DNA from: DAOUAG01 sp034432935
GTDB taxonomy: Bacteria > Chloroflexota > Dehalococcoidia > SM23-28-2 > RBG-16-64-32
Direction: 5' to 3'
Assembly: GCA_034432935.1 (NCBI GenBank)
Contig: DAOUBD010000053.1
Location: 1-10,052, forward strand
Length of the DNA stretch: 10,052 nucleotides
The notes under the pieces are model-generated. The model did not search any database, was not told where the DNA came from, and saw only the letters and a list, made by a program, of their open reading frames with translations. Shown here in pieces: positions 1-6,292 of this stretch (the stretch's first letter is position 1; every line of letters begins with the position of its first letter). The translations under genes and the position numbers were made by a program.

Positions 1-31
1 CCTCGAAGCATGGGGCGCCCGGAACGGCCGG

Positions 32-1123
32 CTAGCTGCCCAAGAGGGGCTTCAGCGCCTCCTCCAGCTCCGGACCGCTGACGATCCCCTCGAACTTGGC
101 GGCGATCCTGCCGTCGGCGCTGATGATGAAGACCCACGGCTCCGTCGATAGGTTCCACGTCTGTTCCCTGGGCGGTAGCTGAGACGCCGGTATCTCAGGA
201 CACCCCGGCTGTGGGTTCGCGGCGTAGTCTAGGTTCATGATGGGCACTGGGCACAACCCCTTGCCCTCCCGAGCCTCCTTCAGAAAGTAGGGCTCGATGT
301 GGATAAAGTTGGCCAGACCCTTGTAACGGGCGTACAGGTCGTCCACCAAGCCCTTGGTTGGACCGCAGAGCTGGCTGACGCAGAAGGCGGGTGTGGCGAA
401 GACGACGACGGTGGGCAGGCCGGACTGTAATGCCGCCGCGATGGTCATCTGGTGCATCGCCGGGTCTGGCGGGTCCGACGTGTCGATCTGGGTGATATCG
501 CCGCCCACGTCCTGGAGGAGGGTCTGCACCGAGGGCGGCGCGGGATCGCCCACAGCGGGCGATTCGCTCTTCTCCCGCACCTGGAAGAACACCGTCTGCG
601 CGTCCAGTTTCGTGCTGCCCAGGTCGCCCGATACGTCGACGCCCCATTTGCCTGGGGAGTCGAAGCCGACGTAAGCCACATACGCCCCCAGCTCCCCCGC
701 CTCGTGGGTCTCCACCGTGCCGTCAGGGTGGGTATGGGTGTAAGTCTTGGTGATGGTCAGGGCCGTGGCATCTGCCTCGGCCTTATAGATGCGCTGGCCG
801 TCGTCGCCGAAGCAGAAGAAGCGGAAGTGCAGCTGCGCGTCCTTTACCGGCGTCTGCTCCTGGTCCAGCAGCCCCACCACGAAGCGCTCGCGTCCCACCG
901 CGAGGTCAGAGGAGACCACTAGCGGAAAGTAGTCCGACTTGCTGGGCGTGAAGACGAGGTTGTCCGTGCTGCCAGGGGCGCCGCAGGCCTGGGCCGAAGC
1001 GCTTCCCGCCGGCGCTACGGTGGACTGCGGAGCGCTTCCCCCGCCGCAAGCGGCGATGATCAGGGCACCTAGCGCCAGCAAAGGGATGGCGATGGCTGCC
1101 CGCCTATGAGTGGTGAAGGGCAT
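32..1123 (-). CDS. Lipoprotein with N-terminal beta-rich domain and C-terminal thioredoxin-like domain (CX4C)
   Basis: A 363-residue exported lipoprotein. The N-terminus has basic residues, a hydrophobic stretch (10-25) and a lipobox IAAC with the lipidated Cys at residue 26, followed by a Gly/Ser/Ala linker. Residues about 55-185 look like a beta-sandwich domain. Residues about 195-363 look thioredoxin-like: a strand VVVFATPAF, then C248 and C253 separated by four residues (FCVSQLCGP), and a cis-Pro-type segment TEPWVFII at about 327-334. Two more cysteines (291, 308) lie in an insertion between these. I recall similar two-domain proteins in Chloroflexota and Actinobacteria, where the role is not established; redox or metal handling outside the membrane is inference. 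A GGAGG sits 12 nt upstream of the ATG (1136-1140). The start overlaps the end of the CDF transporter gene by 20 bp, suggesting coupled translation. Family-level call is confident; function is open. Confidence 0.85.
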   Translation of the reverse strand: MPFTTHRRAAIAIPLLALGALIIAACGGGSAPQSTVAPAGSASAQACGAPGSTDNLVFTPSKSDYFPLVVSSDLAVGRERFVVGLLDQEQTPVKDAQLHFRFFCFGDDGQRIYKAEADATALTITKTYTHTHPDGTVETHEAGELGAYVAYVGFDSPGKWGVDVSGDLGSTKLDAQTVFFQVREKSESPAVGDPAPPSVQTLLQDVGGDITQIDTSDPPDPAMHQMTIAAALQSGLPTVVVFATPAFCVSQLCGPTKGLVDDLYARYKGLANFIHIEPYFLKEAREGKGLCPVPIMNLDYAANPQPGCPEIPASQLPPREQTWNLSTEPWVFIISADGRIAAKFEGIVSGPELEEALKPLLGS

Positions 1124-2042
1124 GGTCCGGCCTGACCTCCTCCGTGTCTATCCCGCAGCAGGATTCCAGCTCCTGGTGCAGGGCCAGCGTCTCGATCTGA
1201 AGCGTGGCGTGCTCGATACCAAATCTACGGAACAGAAGGCTTCTCAGATCCACCAGGACAGCGTGAGGGTTGCGCTCGCTGTCCGCCTCGACGTGGGCGC
1301 TGAGGGAGACGAACCCGGATGTCACCGTCCACACGTGCAGGTCGTGCACACCGCGGACGCCCGGCACCGCAAGTAGCGCCCCCTGGATAGCCGGCACGCT
1401 GAGGCCCGGCGGCGTGGCCTCCATGAGGACCTGTGTCGAGTCCCAGGCGATGCGCCCGCCGCTGAGGAGGATGAGGGCGGCGATGAAGAGGCTGATGATG
1501 GGGTCGGCCGCGTACTCGCCGGTGGTCAGGATGATCAGGGCGCCAACGATAACCCCTGCCGACGATAGGGCATCCCCCACGATGTGCAGGAAGGCTGACC
1601 GGACGTTCAGGTTGCGGCGCCTCTCTTTGGCCAAGAGGGAGGCAGAGACAAGGTTGGCGGCCAGACCCACGACGGCGATGCCCAGCATGGGGCCAGCGTC
1701 CACGTGGGGCGGCCCGCCCAGCCGCCGGACGGCCTCCCAGGAGACGTAGGCGGCGATGAGCACTAGCGCCACGCTGTTGGCCAGGGCTGCCAGGACCTCC
1801 GCCCTTTGGAACCCGTAGGTGCGGGTCTCGCTGGCCGGCCGGGAGGCCAGCCAGAGGGCCGTCAGGCTGAGGCCCAGCGCCCCCGCGTCGGAGGCCATGT
1901 GTCCGGCATCTCCCAGGAGCGCCAAGCTCCCGGTAAGGATGCCCCCGACGGCCTCGGCGACCAGCACGCAGGCCGTGATTAGGAGGGCGAGCCCCAAGAG
2001 GCGCCGGCTCCGGCGCCGGGCGTCAGCGTGTGGTGACCTCAT
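1104..2042 (-). CDS. Cation diffusion facilitator (CDF) family metal efflux transporter, CzcD/ZitB-like
   Basis: An inner-membrane antiporter that exports divalent metals, probably Zn2+, in exchange for protons. The 312-residue length is normal for the family. Numbered from the chosen start, the transport-site motifs are H48-x3-D52 (GDAGHMASDAG) in TM2 and H153-x3-D157 (HIVGDALSS) in TM5; a His-Asp pair in each helix is the pattern of Zn/Cd-type CDFs. The loop between TM4 and TM5 is short and basic, not His-rich. The C-terminal cytoplasmic domain has HDLHVWTVTSG (233-243), H278 and a Cys-Cys pair (295-296), which are plausible regulatory metal ligands. The open frame extends upstream to 2159, into gap. 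I chose the ATG at 2040-2042 because it follows AAAGG with 6 nt spacing and puts TM1 where expected; the ATG at 2091-2093 has no RBS. Probably cotranscribed with gap upstream (73 bp gap) and the lipoprotein downstream. Confidence 0.93.
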   Translation of the reverse strand: MRSPHADARRRSRRLLGLALLITACVLVAEAVGGILTGSLALLGDAGHMASDAGALGLSLTALWLASRPASETRTYGFQRAEVLAALANSVALVLIAAYVSWEAVRRLGGPPHVDAGPMLGIAVVGLAANLVSASLLAKERRRNLNVRSAFLHIVGDALSSAGVIVGALIILTTGEYAADPIISLFIAALILLSGGRIAWDSTQVLMEATPPGLSVPAIQGALLAVPGVRGVHDLHVWTVTSGFVSLSAHVEADSERNPHAVLVDLRSLLFRRFGIEHATLQIETLALHQELESCCGIDTEEVRPDHALHHS

Positions 2043-2115
2043 CTCTTGCCTTTGCCCGCCTGCGCGTCCCTGTTTGGGGGGCGCGCTGGGCATCGCTAAC
2101 AACCAGCGGAGGGAC

Positions 2116-3132
2116 CTAGAGCCCCTTCTCCGCCAGCATGGCGCAGAGGTCCGCCACACGGCAGGCGTAGCCCCACTCGTTGTCGTACCAGGCGACGGCC
2201 TTGACCAGGTTGCCGCCGATGACCATGGTGCTCAGGGCGTCGAAGATCGAGCTGTGGGGGTTGGCCTTGAAGTCGGAGGATACCAGGGGTTCGTCGCAGT
2301 AGCTCAGGATCCCCCGCAGCGACTCCAGGGCGGCATCCCGGAAGGCCTCGTTGATCTCCTGGACGGTGGCCGGCCGCTCCAACGTGGCCACGAAGTCGCA
2401 GACAGACACAGTGGCCACCGGCACCCGGAAGGCCATCCCGTCCAACCGGCCTTTCAGTTCGGGGATGACGATGGTGACGGCCCTGGCGGCGCCGGTGGTG
2501 GTGGGCACGATGTTTATCCCCGCTGCCCTGGCGCGCCGCAGGTCCTTGTGCACCGTGTCTAGGATCACCTGGTCGTTGGTGTAGGCATGGATGGTGGTCA
2601 TGAACCCCCGTTCCACGCCGAATGCTTCGTGCATCACCTTAACCACCGGGGCGATGCAGTTGGTGGTGCAGGAGGCGTTGGAGATGACGGCGTGCTTGGC
2701 CGGGTCGTACACATGGTCGTTCACGCCGAGCACCACCGTCAGGTCTTCCCCCTTAGCGGGCGCGCTGATGATGACCTTCTTGGCGCCGCCGCCGTCGATG
2801 TGGGCCCGCGCCTTCTCGCCGTCGGTGAAGCGCCCCGTGGACTCCACGACGATGTCCACCCCTAGGTCGCGCCAGGGGATCTTCCCCGGCTCCCGTTCGG
2901 CCAGCACAGCGATGGACTGACCGTCGACGCTGATGGACGTGTCCGTGGCGGAGATATCGCCTGGGAACGCCCCGTAGTTGCTGTCGTACTTCAGCAGGTG
3001 GGCGTTGGTCTTGGCGTCTGTCAGGTCGTTGACCGCCACCACCTGGAGCTTGTCTGGGTGGAGCTCATAGATGGCCCGCAGCACCTGCCGGCCGATGCGC
3101 CCAAACCCGTTGATGCCGATCCTTGCTGCCAT
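2116..3132 (-). CDS. gap: Type I glyceraldehyde-3-phosphate dehydrogenase
   Basis: A cytosolic glycolytic/gluconeogenic enzyme that converts glyceraldehyde 3-phosphate, NAD+ and phosphate to 1,3-bisphosphoglycerate. The 338-residue length matches the family. Rossmann motif INGFGRIGR lies at 7-15 and the adenosine-binding segment VNDLTD at 34-39, which fits NAD+ preference. The catalytic motif ASCTTNC has nucleophile C155, and general base H182 lies in IHAYTND. The substrate-loop segment HKDLRRARAA (195-204) with PTTTGAAR (210-217), and the C-terminal WYDNEWGYACRV, are all intact. The ATG is preceded by a near-perfect Shine-Dalgarno AAGGAGG (3139-3145) with 6 nt spacing, suggesting strong expression. 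No pgk or tpi is adjacent in the window; gap instead lies between an ECF sigma factor gene and a metal exporter. No sign of damage. Confidence 0.98.
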   Translation of the reverse strand: MAARIGINGFGRIGRQVLRAIYELHPDKLQVVAVNDLTDAKTNAHLLKYDSNYGAFPGDISATDTSISVDGQSIAVLAEREPGKIPWRDLGVDIVVESTGRFTDGEKARAHIDGGGAKKVIISAPAKGEDLTVVLGVNDHVYDPAKHAVISNASCTTNCIAPVVKVMHEAFGVERGFMTTIHAYTNDQVILDTVHKDLRRARAAGINIVPTTTGAARAVTIVIPELKGRLDGMAFRVPVATVSVCDFVATLERPATVQEINEAFRDAALESLRGILSYCDEPLVSSDFKANPHSSIFDALSTMVIGGNLVKAVAWYDNEWGYACRVADLCAMLAEKGL

Positions 3133-3168
3133 GAAAGGCCTCCTTGGGGAACGTCAGGCTCATGGCAA

Positions 3169-3174
3169 AGTATA
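3169..3174 (-). promoter_or_regulatory. gap: Candidate -10 element for gap
   Basis: On the minus strand this reads TATACT, 5 of 6 matches to the sigma-70 -10 consensus, about 36 nt before the gap start. It would give a leader of roughly 30 nt carrying the AAGGAGG RBS. No convincing -35 box lies 16-18 bp upstream, so the promoter is either activator-dependent or not real. Confidence 0.35.
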
Positions 3175-3207
3175 CCCTACGCCCCCAAGGTGATACAGCC
3201 GCCAGCG

Positions 3208-3238
3208 GGCCGGGACCTGCGGCGACGGGCCCCCGGCC
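3208..3238 (-). terminator. Weak GC-rich stem-loop at the end of the ECF sigma gene
   Basis: Arms GGCCGGG (3208-3214) and CCCGGCC (3232-3238) are perfectly complementary over 7 bp with a 17-nt loop, just after and touching the sigma factor stop codon. No U-tract follows. It may attenuate read-through from the sigma gene into gap, but GC-rich sequence produces such stems by chance. Confidence 0.25.
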
Positions 3239-3831
3239 TAGCTGGCGCGGGCGCGCAGGTAGGCGTGGTTCAGGCTGTCCTGCATCATCGACCGTAGGTT
3301 AGCCAGCGCCCGGAACTGGATCACCCGCACAGCCCCCACGCTTTTATTCAGCACTCGGGCGATGTCCTCGTAGCCGAGGTCGTCCAAGAAGCGCATGACT
3401 ATTACGGCGCGCTGCTCGGGAGGCAGGTGGCGTACCTGGCGCCACACCAGTTCGCCGTCCGCCTTCAGTTCACACGATTCCTCGGGCGAGTAGTCGGCGC
3501 CGCTGGCCTCCAGCCCCTCGGGGAGCTGGGAGTGGGCGCTGTTCTTCAGGCTCTTGCGGTGGTTGATCACCAGGTTGCAGGCGATGCGCAAGAGCCAGGC
3601 GATGAAGGGGACGCCCCGCAGCTGGTAGCGAGGTATCGCCTCCAGTGCCCTGAGGAACGTCTGGGCGGTCAGGTCCTCGGCAAGAATGGAGTCGCCCGTT
3701 AGGAAATAGATGTGACGGAAGACGCGTAGCGCGTAGCGCTCGTACAACCGCCCGAAAGCTTCGCGGTCCCCCCCGGCCGCTCTGCCTATCAACTGGCCGT
3801 CATCGGTCTCTGCGAGGGCAGACCGACGCAT
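3238..3831 (-). CDS. ECF-type RNA polymerase sigma factor (sigma-70 family)
   Basis: A 197-residue extracytoplasmic-function sigma factor, which would direct core RNA polymerase to a dedicated promoter set. Region sigma-2 covers about residues 25-95: FGRLYERYALRVFRHI, then AEDLTAQTFLRALEAI and FIAWLLRIACNLVINHRK. A short variable linker (about 96-128) is followed by region sigma-4 (about 129-185): LPPEQRAVIVMRFLDDL, then the helix-turn-helix YEDIARVLNKSVGAVRV. There is no extra C-terminal domain. The ATG follows GGAGG (3838-3842) with 6 nt spacing. No anti-sigma gene (zinc-finger or membrane-anchored) lies beside it: downstream is gap and upstream is a divergent nitroreductase-family gene. 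Control may therefore be transcriptional, and a strong promoter lies about 100 bp upstream. ECF subgroup cannot be assigned by eye. Confidence 0.95.
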   Translation of the reverse strand: MRRSALAETDDGQLIGRAAGGDREAFGRLYERYALRVFRHIYFLTGDSILAEDLTAQTFLRALEAIPRYQLRGVPFIAWLLRIACNLVINHRKSLKNSAHSQLPEGLEASGADYSPEESCELKADGELVWRQVRHLPPEQRAVIVMRFLDDLGYEDIARVLNKSVGAVRVIQFRALANLRSMMQDSLNHAYLRARAS

Positions 3832-3928
3832 AAAACCCCTCCCCTGGGCTCACTATGAAGCTTTCGCCGGGATCACGCCGCCGTTCTTGCGGCAGTGGCG
3901 GCGGCCTTGCGGCGCCCGGTCTGAACGC

Positions 3929-3958
3929 ATTCTAAACCGCCGGCCCCATGGAAGTCAA
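3929..3958 (-). promoter_or_regulatory. Sigma-70-type promoter for the ECF sigma gene
   Basis: On the minus strand TTGACT (-35, 3953-3958) is separated by 18 bp from TAGAAT (-10, 3929-3934), each 5 of 6 to consensus. Transcription would start near 3922, giving a leader of about 90 nt that includes a GC-rich stem (arms at 3876-3882 and 3897-3903). AT-rich DNA directly upstream could serve as an UP element. Confidence 0.6.
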
Positions 3959-3968
3959 GCCGATTCTG

Positions 3969-3987
3969 AATTAATCAATGATGAATT
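3969..3987. promoter_or_regulatory. Imperfect 19-bp palindrome between divergent promoters, candidate operator
   Basis: AATT-A-ATCA-A-TGAT-G-AATT is symmetric around 3978 with one mismatched pair. It lies between the -35 boxes of the leftward (3953-3958) and rightward (4019-4024) promoters, in the most AT-rich part of the window. This is where a regulator acting on both genes would bind. AT-rich DNA gives such symmetry by chance fairly often, so this is only a candidate. Confidence 0.3.
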
Positions 3988-4018
3988 AGGATTCTATTAT
4001 TGACCCATTCCTAAACGG

Positions 4019-4048
4019 TTGACACAGCTTGGGCCGCTATCGTATTAG
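4019..4048 (+). promoter_or_regulatory. Sigma-70-type promoter for the nitroreductase-family gene
   Basis: A consensus -35 TTGACA (4019-4024) is followed after 18 bp by TATTAG (4043-4048; 4 of 6 to TATAAT). Transcription would start near 4055. A purine-rich RBS AAAGGGGG (4064-4071) then lies 9 nt before the GTG start. A second TTGAC at 4000-4004, 19 bp upstream, may be part of the control region. Confidence 0.55.
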
Positions 4049-4080
4049 TGGGCTGATTCTGGGAAAGGGGGCTATAGAGA

Positions 4081-4866
4081 GTGGAGTTCAAAGAGGTCGT
4101 CGGCCGGCGCAGGTCCATCCGCTTCTTCGACCCCCACCGCCCGGTGGAGAGGGAGAAGATTCAGGTGATGCTGGAGACGATGCGGCTCGCCTCCTGTGCG
4201 GTAAACGCCCACTGGCTCAGGGCCATCGTGGTAGAACGGGACAAGCTGCCTCCGGAGAAGCTGAACATGCTGAAGACGCCGGTGGCGGCCCTGACCTTGG
4301 ACCTGGCCCCCGTGCACATATACCTGTTTATCGATCTCGGTGTCGTCAACCGCGTCAAGGGCTCTCGCCTCAAGGAGTTAGTGGATGTAGGAGCCTTGGC
4401 CTCTACCCACGGCTGGAGCCACAAGTTCGTCGATGAGTTCGTCTACCCCCAGATCCTGGAGCCCATGACCAAGAACCTTCAGGGGTACTTGGTGGCCGCG
4501 GCCGCCGACGCCGGAGGAGCGGCGCACATGGCCCTCCTAGCCGGCGTAGATGAGGGGCTCGGCGTGTGCATGAACACTCCCAACCCGGCTTTGGCCAAAC
4601 AGGTCTTTGGCGTTCCTGAGGACTGGATTCCCCTCTGGGTCATCCTGGTGGGCTACCCGGCGGAGTCGTGGGAGGCGGGAGGCCAGCGGCCCAGGCCGCC
4701 CTTCGAGGAGATGTACTTCGACGGCGACGTCAACACCCCCTTCCGCCGTGACCCGGCTGTCGTGGAGCGGCTGAAGGCAGCGAAGATGATCCAGGCGCCA
4801 GCGCCCCTGCCCGGCCGCTTCGAGGAGATCCGCCGGCTGGCTCAGGAGCTAGGCCTGCCGGAGTAG
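4081..4866 (+). CDS. Nitroreductase-family (FMN-dependent oxidoreductase-like) protein
   Basis: A 261-residue protein of the nitroreductase fold: dimeric flavoproteins that use NAD(P)H to reduce nitro compounds, quinones or other electron-poor substrates. The N-terminal segment RRRSIRFFDPHRPV (9-22) matches the family's phosphate-binding Arg-rich opening (R-R-S-x-R-x-F/Y). HMALLAGVDEGLGVCM (149-164) matches the family's A-x-x-x-G-L-G-x-C segment near the flavin, followed by the usual VGYPAE-type strand end (190-194). The middle (about 80-130) is longer and less typical, so substrate cannot be inferred. The GTG start is supported by AAAGGGGG (4064-4071). Transcribed divergently from the ECF sigma gene and followed after 9 bp by a small recombinase-domain-like gene, probably in one operon. 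Confidence 0.88.
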   Translation: MEFKEVVGRRRSIRFFDPHRPVEREKIQVMLETMRLASCAVNAHWLRAIVVERDKLPPEKLNMLKTPVAALTLDLAPVHIYLFIDLGVVNRVKGSRLKELVDVGALASTHGWSHKFVDEFVYPQILEPMTKNLQGYLVAAAADAGGAAHMALLAGVDEGLGVCMNTPNPALAKQVFGVPEDWIPLWVILVGYPAESWEAGGQRPRPPFEEMYFDGDVNTPFRRDPAVVERLKAAKMIQAPAPLPGRFEEIRRLAQELGLPE

Positions 4867-4875
4867 CGTCCCTCC

Positions 4876-5226
4876 GTGGGCTTGCCGAAACCTCTGCGCG
4901 ATTACCCGTCGGTTCAGGCCTGGATTGACGGCTTACGGGAGCAATGGGGCGAAGAGCCGGGCGATATGGAGGCTCGTCTGGATGTACTGCGCCAGTTCTG
5001 CGAGTTCGCCGGCCAGGAGCCGGACGCCATCATCGCCGAATGCTCCCGCGAGGTGGAAGGCGGCAAGCGCATCAACCTCAAGAAGCGCCGGTTCTACGCC
5101 GCCAAGATCGAGGAGTTTCAGGCCAGCCTGCCGGGGGCGCCCCGGGAGCAGCGCCGCATCGCCAACATCGTGCGCAGCTTCATGATCCACAACGGCATCT
5201 TCATGCAGGCCGGGCTGTCGGCTTGA
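4876..5226 (+). CDS. Small protein resembling the SAM-like core-binding domain of tyrosine recombinases, without catalytic domain
   Basis: A 116-residue soluble protein, predicted mostly helical. The order PSVQAWIDGL, then EARLDVLRQFCEFAGQEPDAII, a basic stretch KRINLKKRRFYAAKIEEF (64-81), and RRIANIVRSFMIHNGI resembles the N-terminal SAM-like DNA-binding domain of XerC/D-type integrases, especially the 'FCEFAGQEPD' helix-turn. It stops where the catalytic domain would begin; no R-H-x-x-R or Tyr region follows before the next, convergent gene. It could be a free-standing DNA-binding protein, a regulator or a relic of an integrase. The GTG start lies 9 bp after the nitroreductase-family stop and no strong RBS is seen (GGAG 12 nt upstream), suggesting coupled translation. 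The gene is likely real; the domain call is recognition by eye and moderate. Confidence 0.7.
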   Translation: MGLPKPLRDYPSVQAWIDGLREQWGEEPGDMEARLDVLRQFCEFAGQEPDAIIAECSREVEGGKRINLKKRRFYAAKIEEFQASLPGAPREQRRIANIVRSFMIHNGIFMQAGLSA

Positions 5227-5255
5227 CCCCGGCATCGGCTTCTGGCGGGGGCTGT

Positions 5256-5588
5256 TTACGCCGCCGGCACGGCGTTAGGGGCTGGCTCGCTGGCCTCTTC
5301 CTCAGCCTCCTCTTCGTCCTCGCTGAAGCTTAGGCCGAGCCCCTCCTTGGTCTCCCAGATGCATAGCGGCAGGATGCCCTCTTCGGTGTCCACCATGAGC
5401 CAGCGCCGCCGGTCCGGCCACAGGGCGTCATCCACCGGCTGCCACGACTGGCGGTCCAGGCTCCACCAGAGGATGTCCTCTTCGATGACCTGCCAAGGCC
5501 GGCCCTTGGCCAACGCCCGGCATCGCTTCAGTTCGTGCTCGCTCAGGGTCCGGCGCGGCACCGCCTTCATCGTCAGTTTGACGTACAT
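5256..5588 (-). CDS. Hypothetical small protein, Trp-rich with acidic tail
   Basis: A 110-residue protein I do not recognise. The N-terminus is basic (MKAVPRRTLSEHELKRCRAL). The centre (32-79) holds six Trp residues in a pattern such as DILWWSLDRQSWQPV and RRWLMVDTEEG, suggesting a small beta-rich fold. The tail (89-110) is a run of Asp/Glu followed by Ala/Pro. No signal peptide or membrane segment. The ATG at 5588 has no clear RBS, and neither does an ATG six codons later, so the start is uncertain. It lies 51 bp downstream of the DinB-like gene on the same strand and could share its transcript. Two copies of a 10-bp direct repeat lie in the gap between them. Composition supports a real gene, but without homologues this stays tentative. 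Confidence 0.55.
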   Translation of the reverse strand: MYVKLTMKAVPRRTLSEHELKRCRALAKGRPWQVIEEDILWWSLDRQSWQPVDDALWPDRRRWLMVDTEEGILPLCIWETKEGLGLSFSEDEEEAEEEASEPAPNAVPAA

Positions 5589-5603
5589 TCTGGTAGTAAG
5601 ACG

Positions 5604-5635
5604 GTGAAGGGCCGGTAAAAGTTACGTGAAGGGCC
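5604..5635. repeat. Direct repeat GTGAAGGGCC x2, 22 bp apart
   Basis: GTGAAGGGCC occurs exactly at 5604-5613 and 5626-5635, a centre spacing of 22 bp or about two helical turns. It lies in the short gap between the DinB-like gene and the small Trp-rich gene. It could be a tandem regulator site for the latter or chance. Confidence 0.35.
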
Positions 5636-5639
5636 TTGC

Positions 5640-6161
5640 TCAGAAGGCCATGCCCCGCAGGCCCAGGAGACCCCGTATGTGCTGGATCTCGCCCAGGTGC
5701 GTAAACCCGTGGGTCAGGCACATGTTGCCGATGGCGTTGGCCACGAGCATCTCCCCCAACGGCTTGACGGTGGTCTTCTGCTCTAGGAGGGAGTCGTCGT
5801 TGGCCGCCAGGTAATCATCGGTGGCCTTCCACACCTGCTGCATGTAGGCCAGGAATCCTTCCTTGGAGTTGATCTGTAGGTTCTGGGCCTCGGCGAGGCT
5901 CATCCCAGTCCCCTGAGCTATGCGGTCCAGGCCGAACTTTACGTTCCACTCGCCCTCCAACCAGACCGTTGGCTTGCGCTGAAGGACGAAGTTGATGACG
6001 TTGTCCTCCGTGCGCACGTAATGCCAGAGGATAAAGGAGATGGGCAGGCCATTATCGTTGGCCCGCCAATGCATCTGCTCCGGGGTCAGGTCTTTGATGG
6101 CGTCTTCGTAGGCGGAATGCATCTGACGCAGGCTGGACCGGATGAAATCGATGGTCTTCAA
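5640..6161 (-). CDS. DinB-like (DinB/YfiT superfamily) metal-binding protein
   Basis: A 173-residue cytosolic protein with the four-helix-bundle DinB/YfiT fold. Family members bind a divalent metal through three His residues; some are thiol-dependent transferases (mycothiol or bacillithiol), most are uncharacterised. The expected His set is visible: H47 in ILWHYVRTED, and H151 plus H155 in LTHGFTHLGEIQH, with H161 following. The length is typical. The start is TTG (6159-6161): AAAGGAG lies 6 nt upstream, and no nearby in-frame ATG keeps the first helix (IDFIRSSLRQMHSAYEDAI). It is the first gene of a possible two-gene unit with the small Trp-rich protein, and divergent from the exported phosphoesterase-like gene. 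Despite the name this is not a DNA polymerase; stress-induced regulation cannot be read from the sequence. Confidence 0.88.
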   Translation of the reverse strand: MKTIDFIRSSLRQMHSAYEDAIKDLTPEQMHWRANDNGLPISFILWHYVRTEDNVINFVLQRKPTVWLEGEWNVKFGLDRIAQGTGMSLAEAQNLQINSKEGFLAYMQQVWKATDDYLAANDDSLLEQKTTVKPLGEMLVANAIGNMCLTHGFTHLGEIQHIRGLLGLRGMAF

Positions 6162-6167
6162 GGGGGG

Positions 6168-6174
6168 CTCCTTT
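6168..6174 (-). promoter_or_regulatory. Ribosome binding site that fixes the TTG start of the DinB-like gene
   Basis: AAAGGAG on the minus strand lies 6 nt before the TTG codon at 6159-6161. The rest of the divergent gap up to 6292 shows no convincing promoter boxes on either strand. Confidence 0.65.
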
Positions 6175-6292
6175 CACGCTGGCAGTCGGACGATCCTACA
6201 GCCAAGAAGTATCAGGTTGCAGTGTCAGGCGCAATACGGAGCGGCGGCGGGCGGCTTGCGGCTCGGTGGCGCTTGCCTGAGACTGGAAGTCG

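Noticed and set aside
2043..2159. Longer N-terminus for the CDF transporter, starting inside gap
   Set aside because: The extra residues are Arg/Trp-rich, overlap the conserved end of GAPDH and have no RBS; the ATG at 2040-2042 has AAAGG at good spacing.
1819..2562. 247-codon open frame on the plus strand across the CDF and gap genes
   Set aside because: It runs antisense across two well-supported genes and its product resembles no family.
4876..5226. Mobile element or integrated phage marked by the recombinase-like domain
   Set aside because: No catalytic domain, tRNA, attachment repeats, phage genes or composition shift are visible around it.
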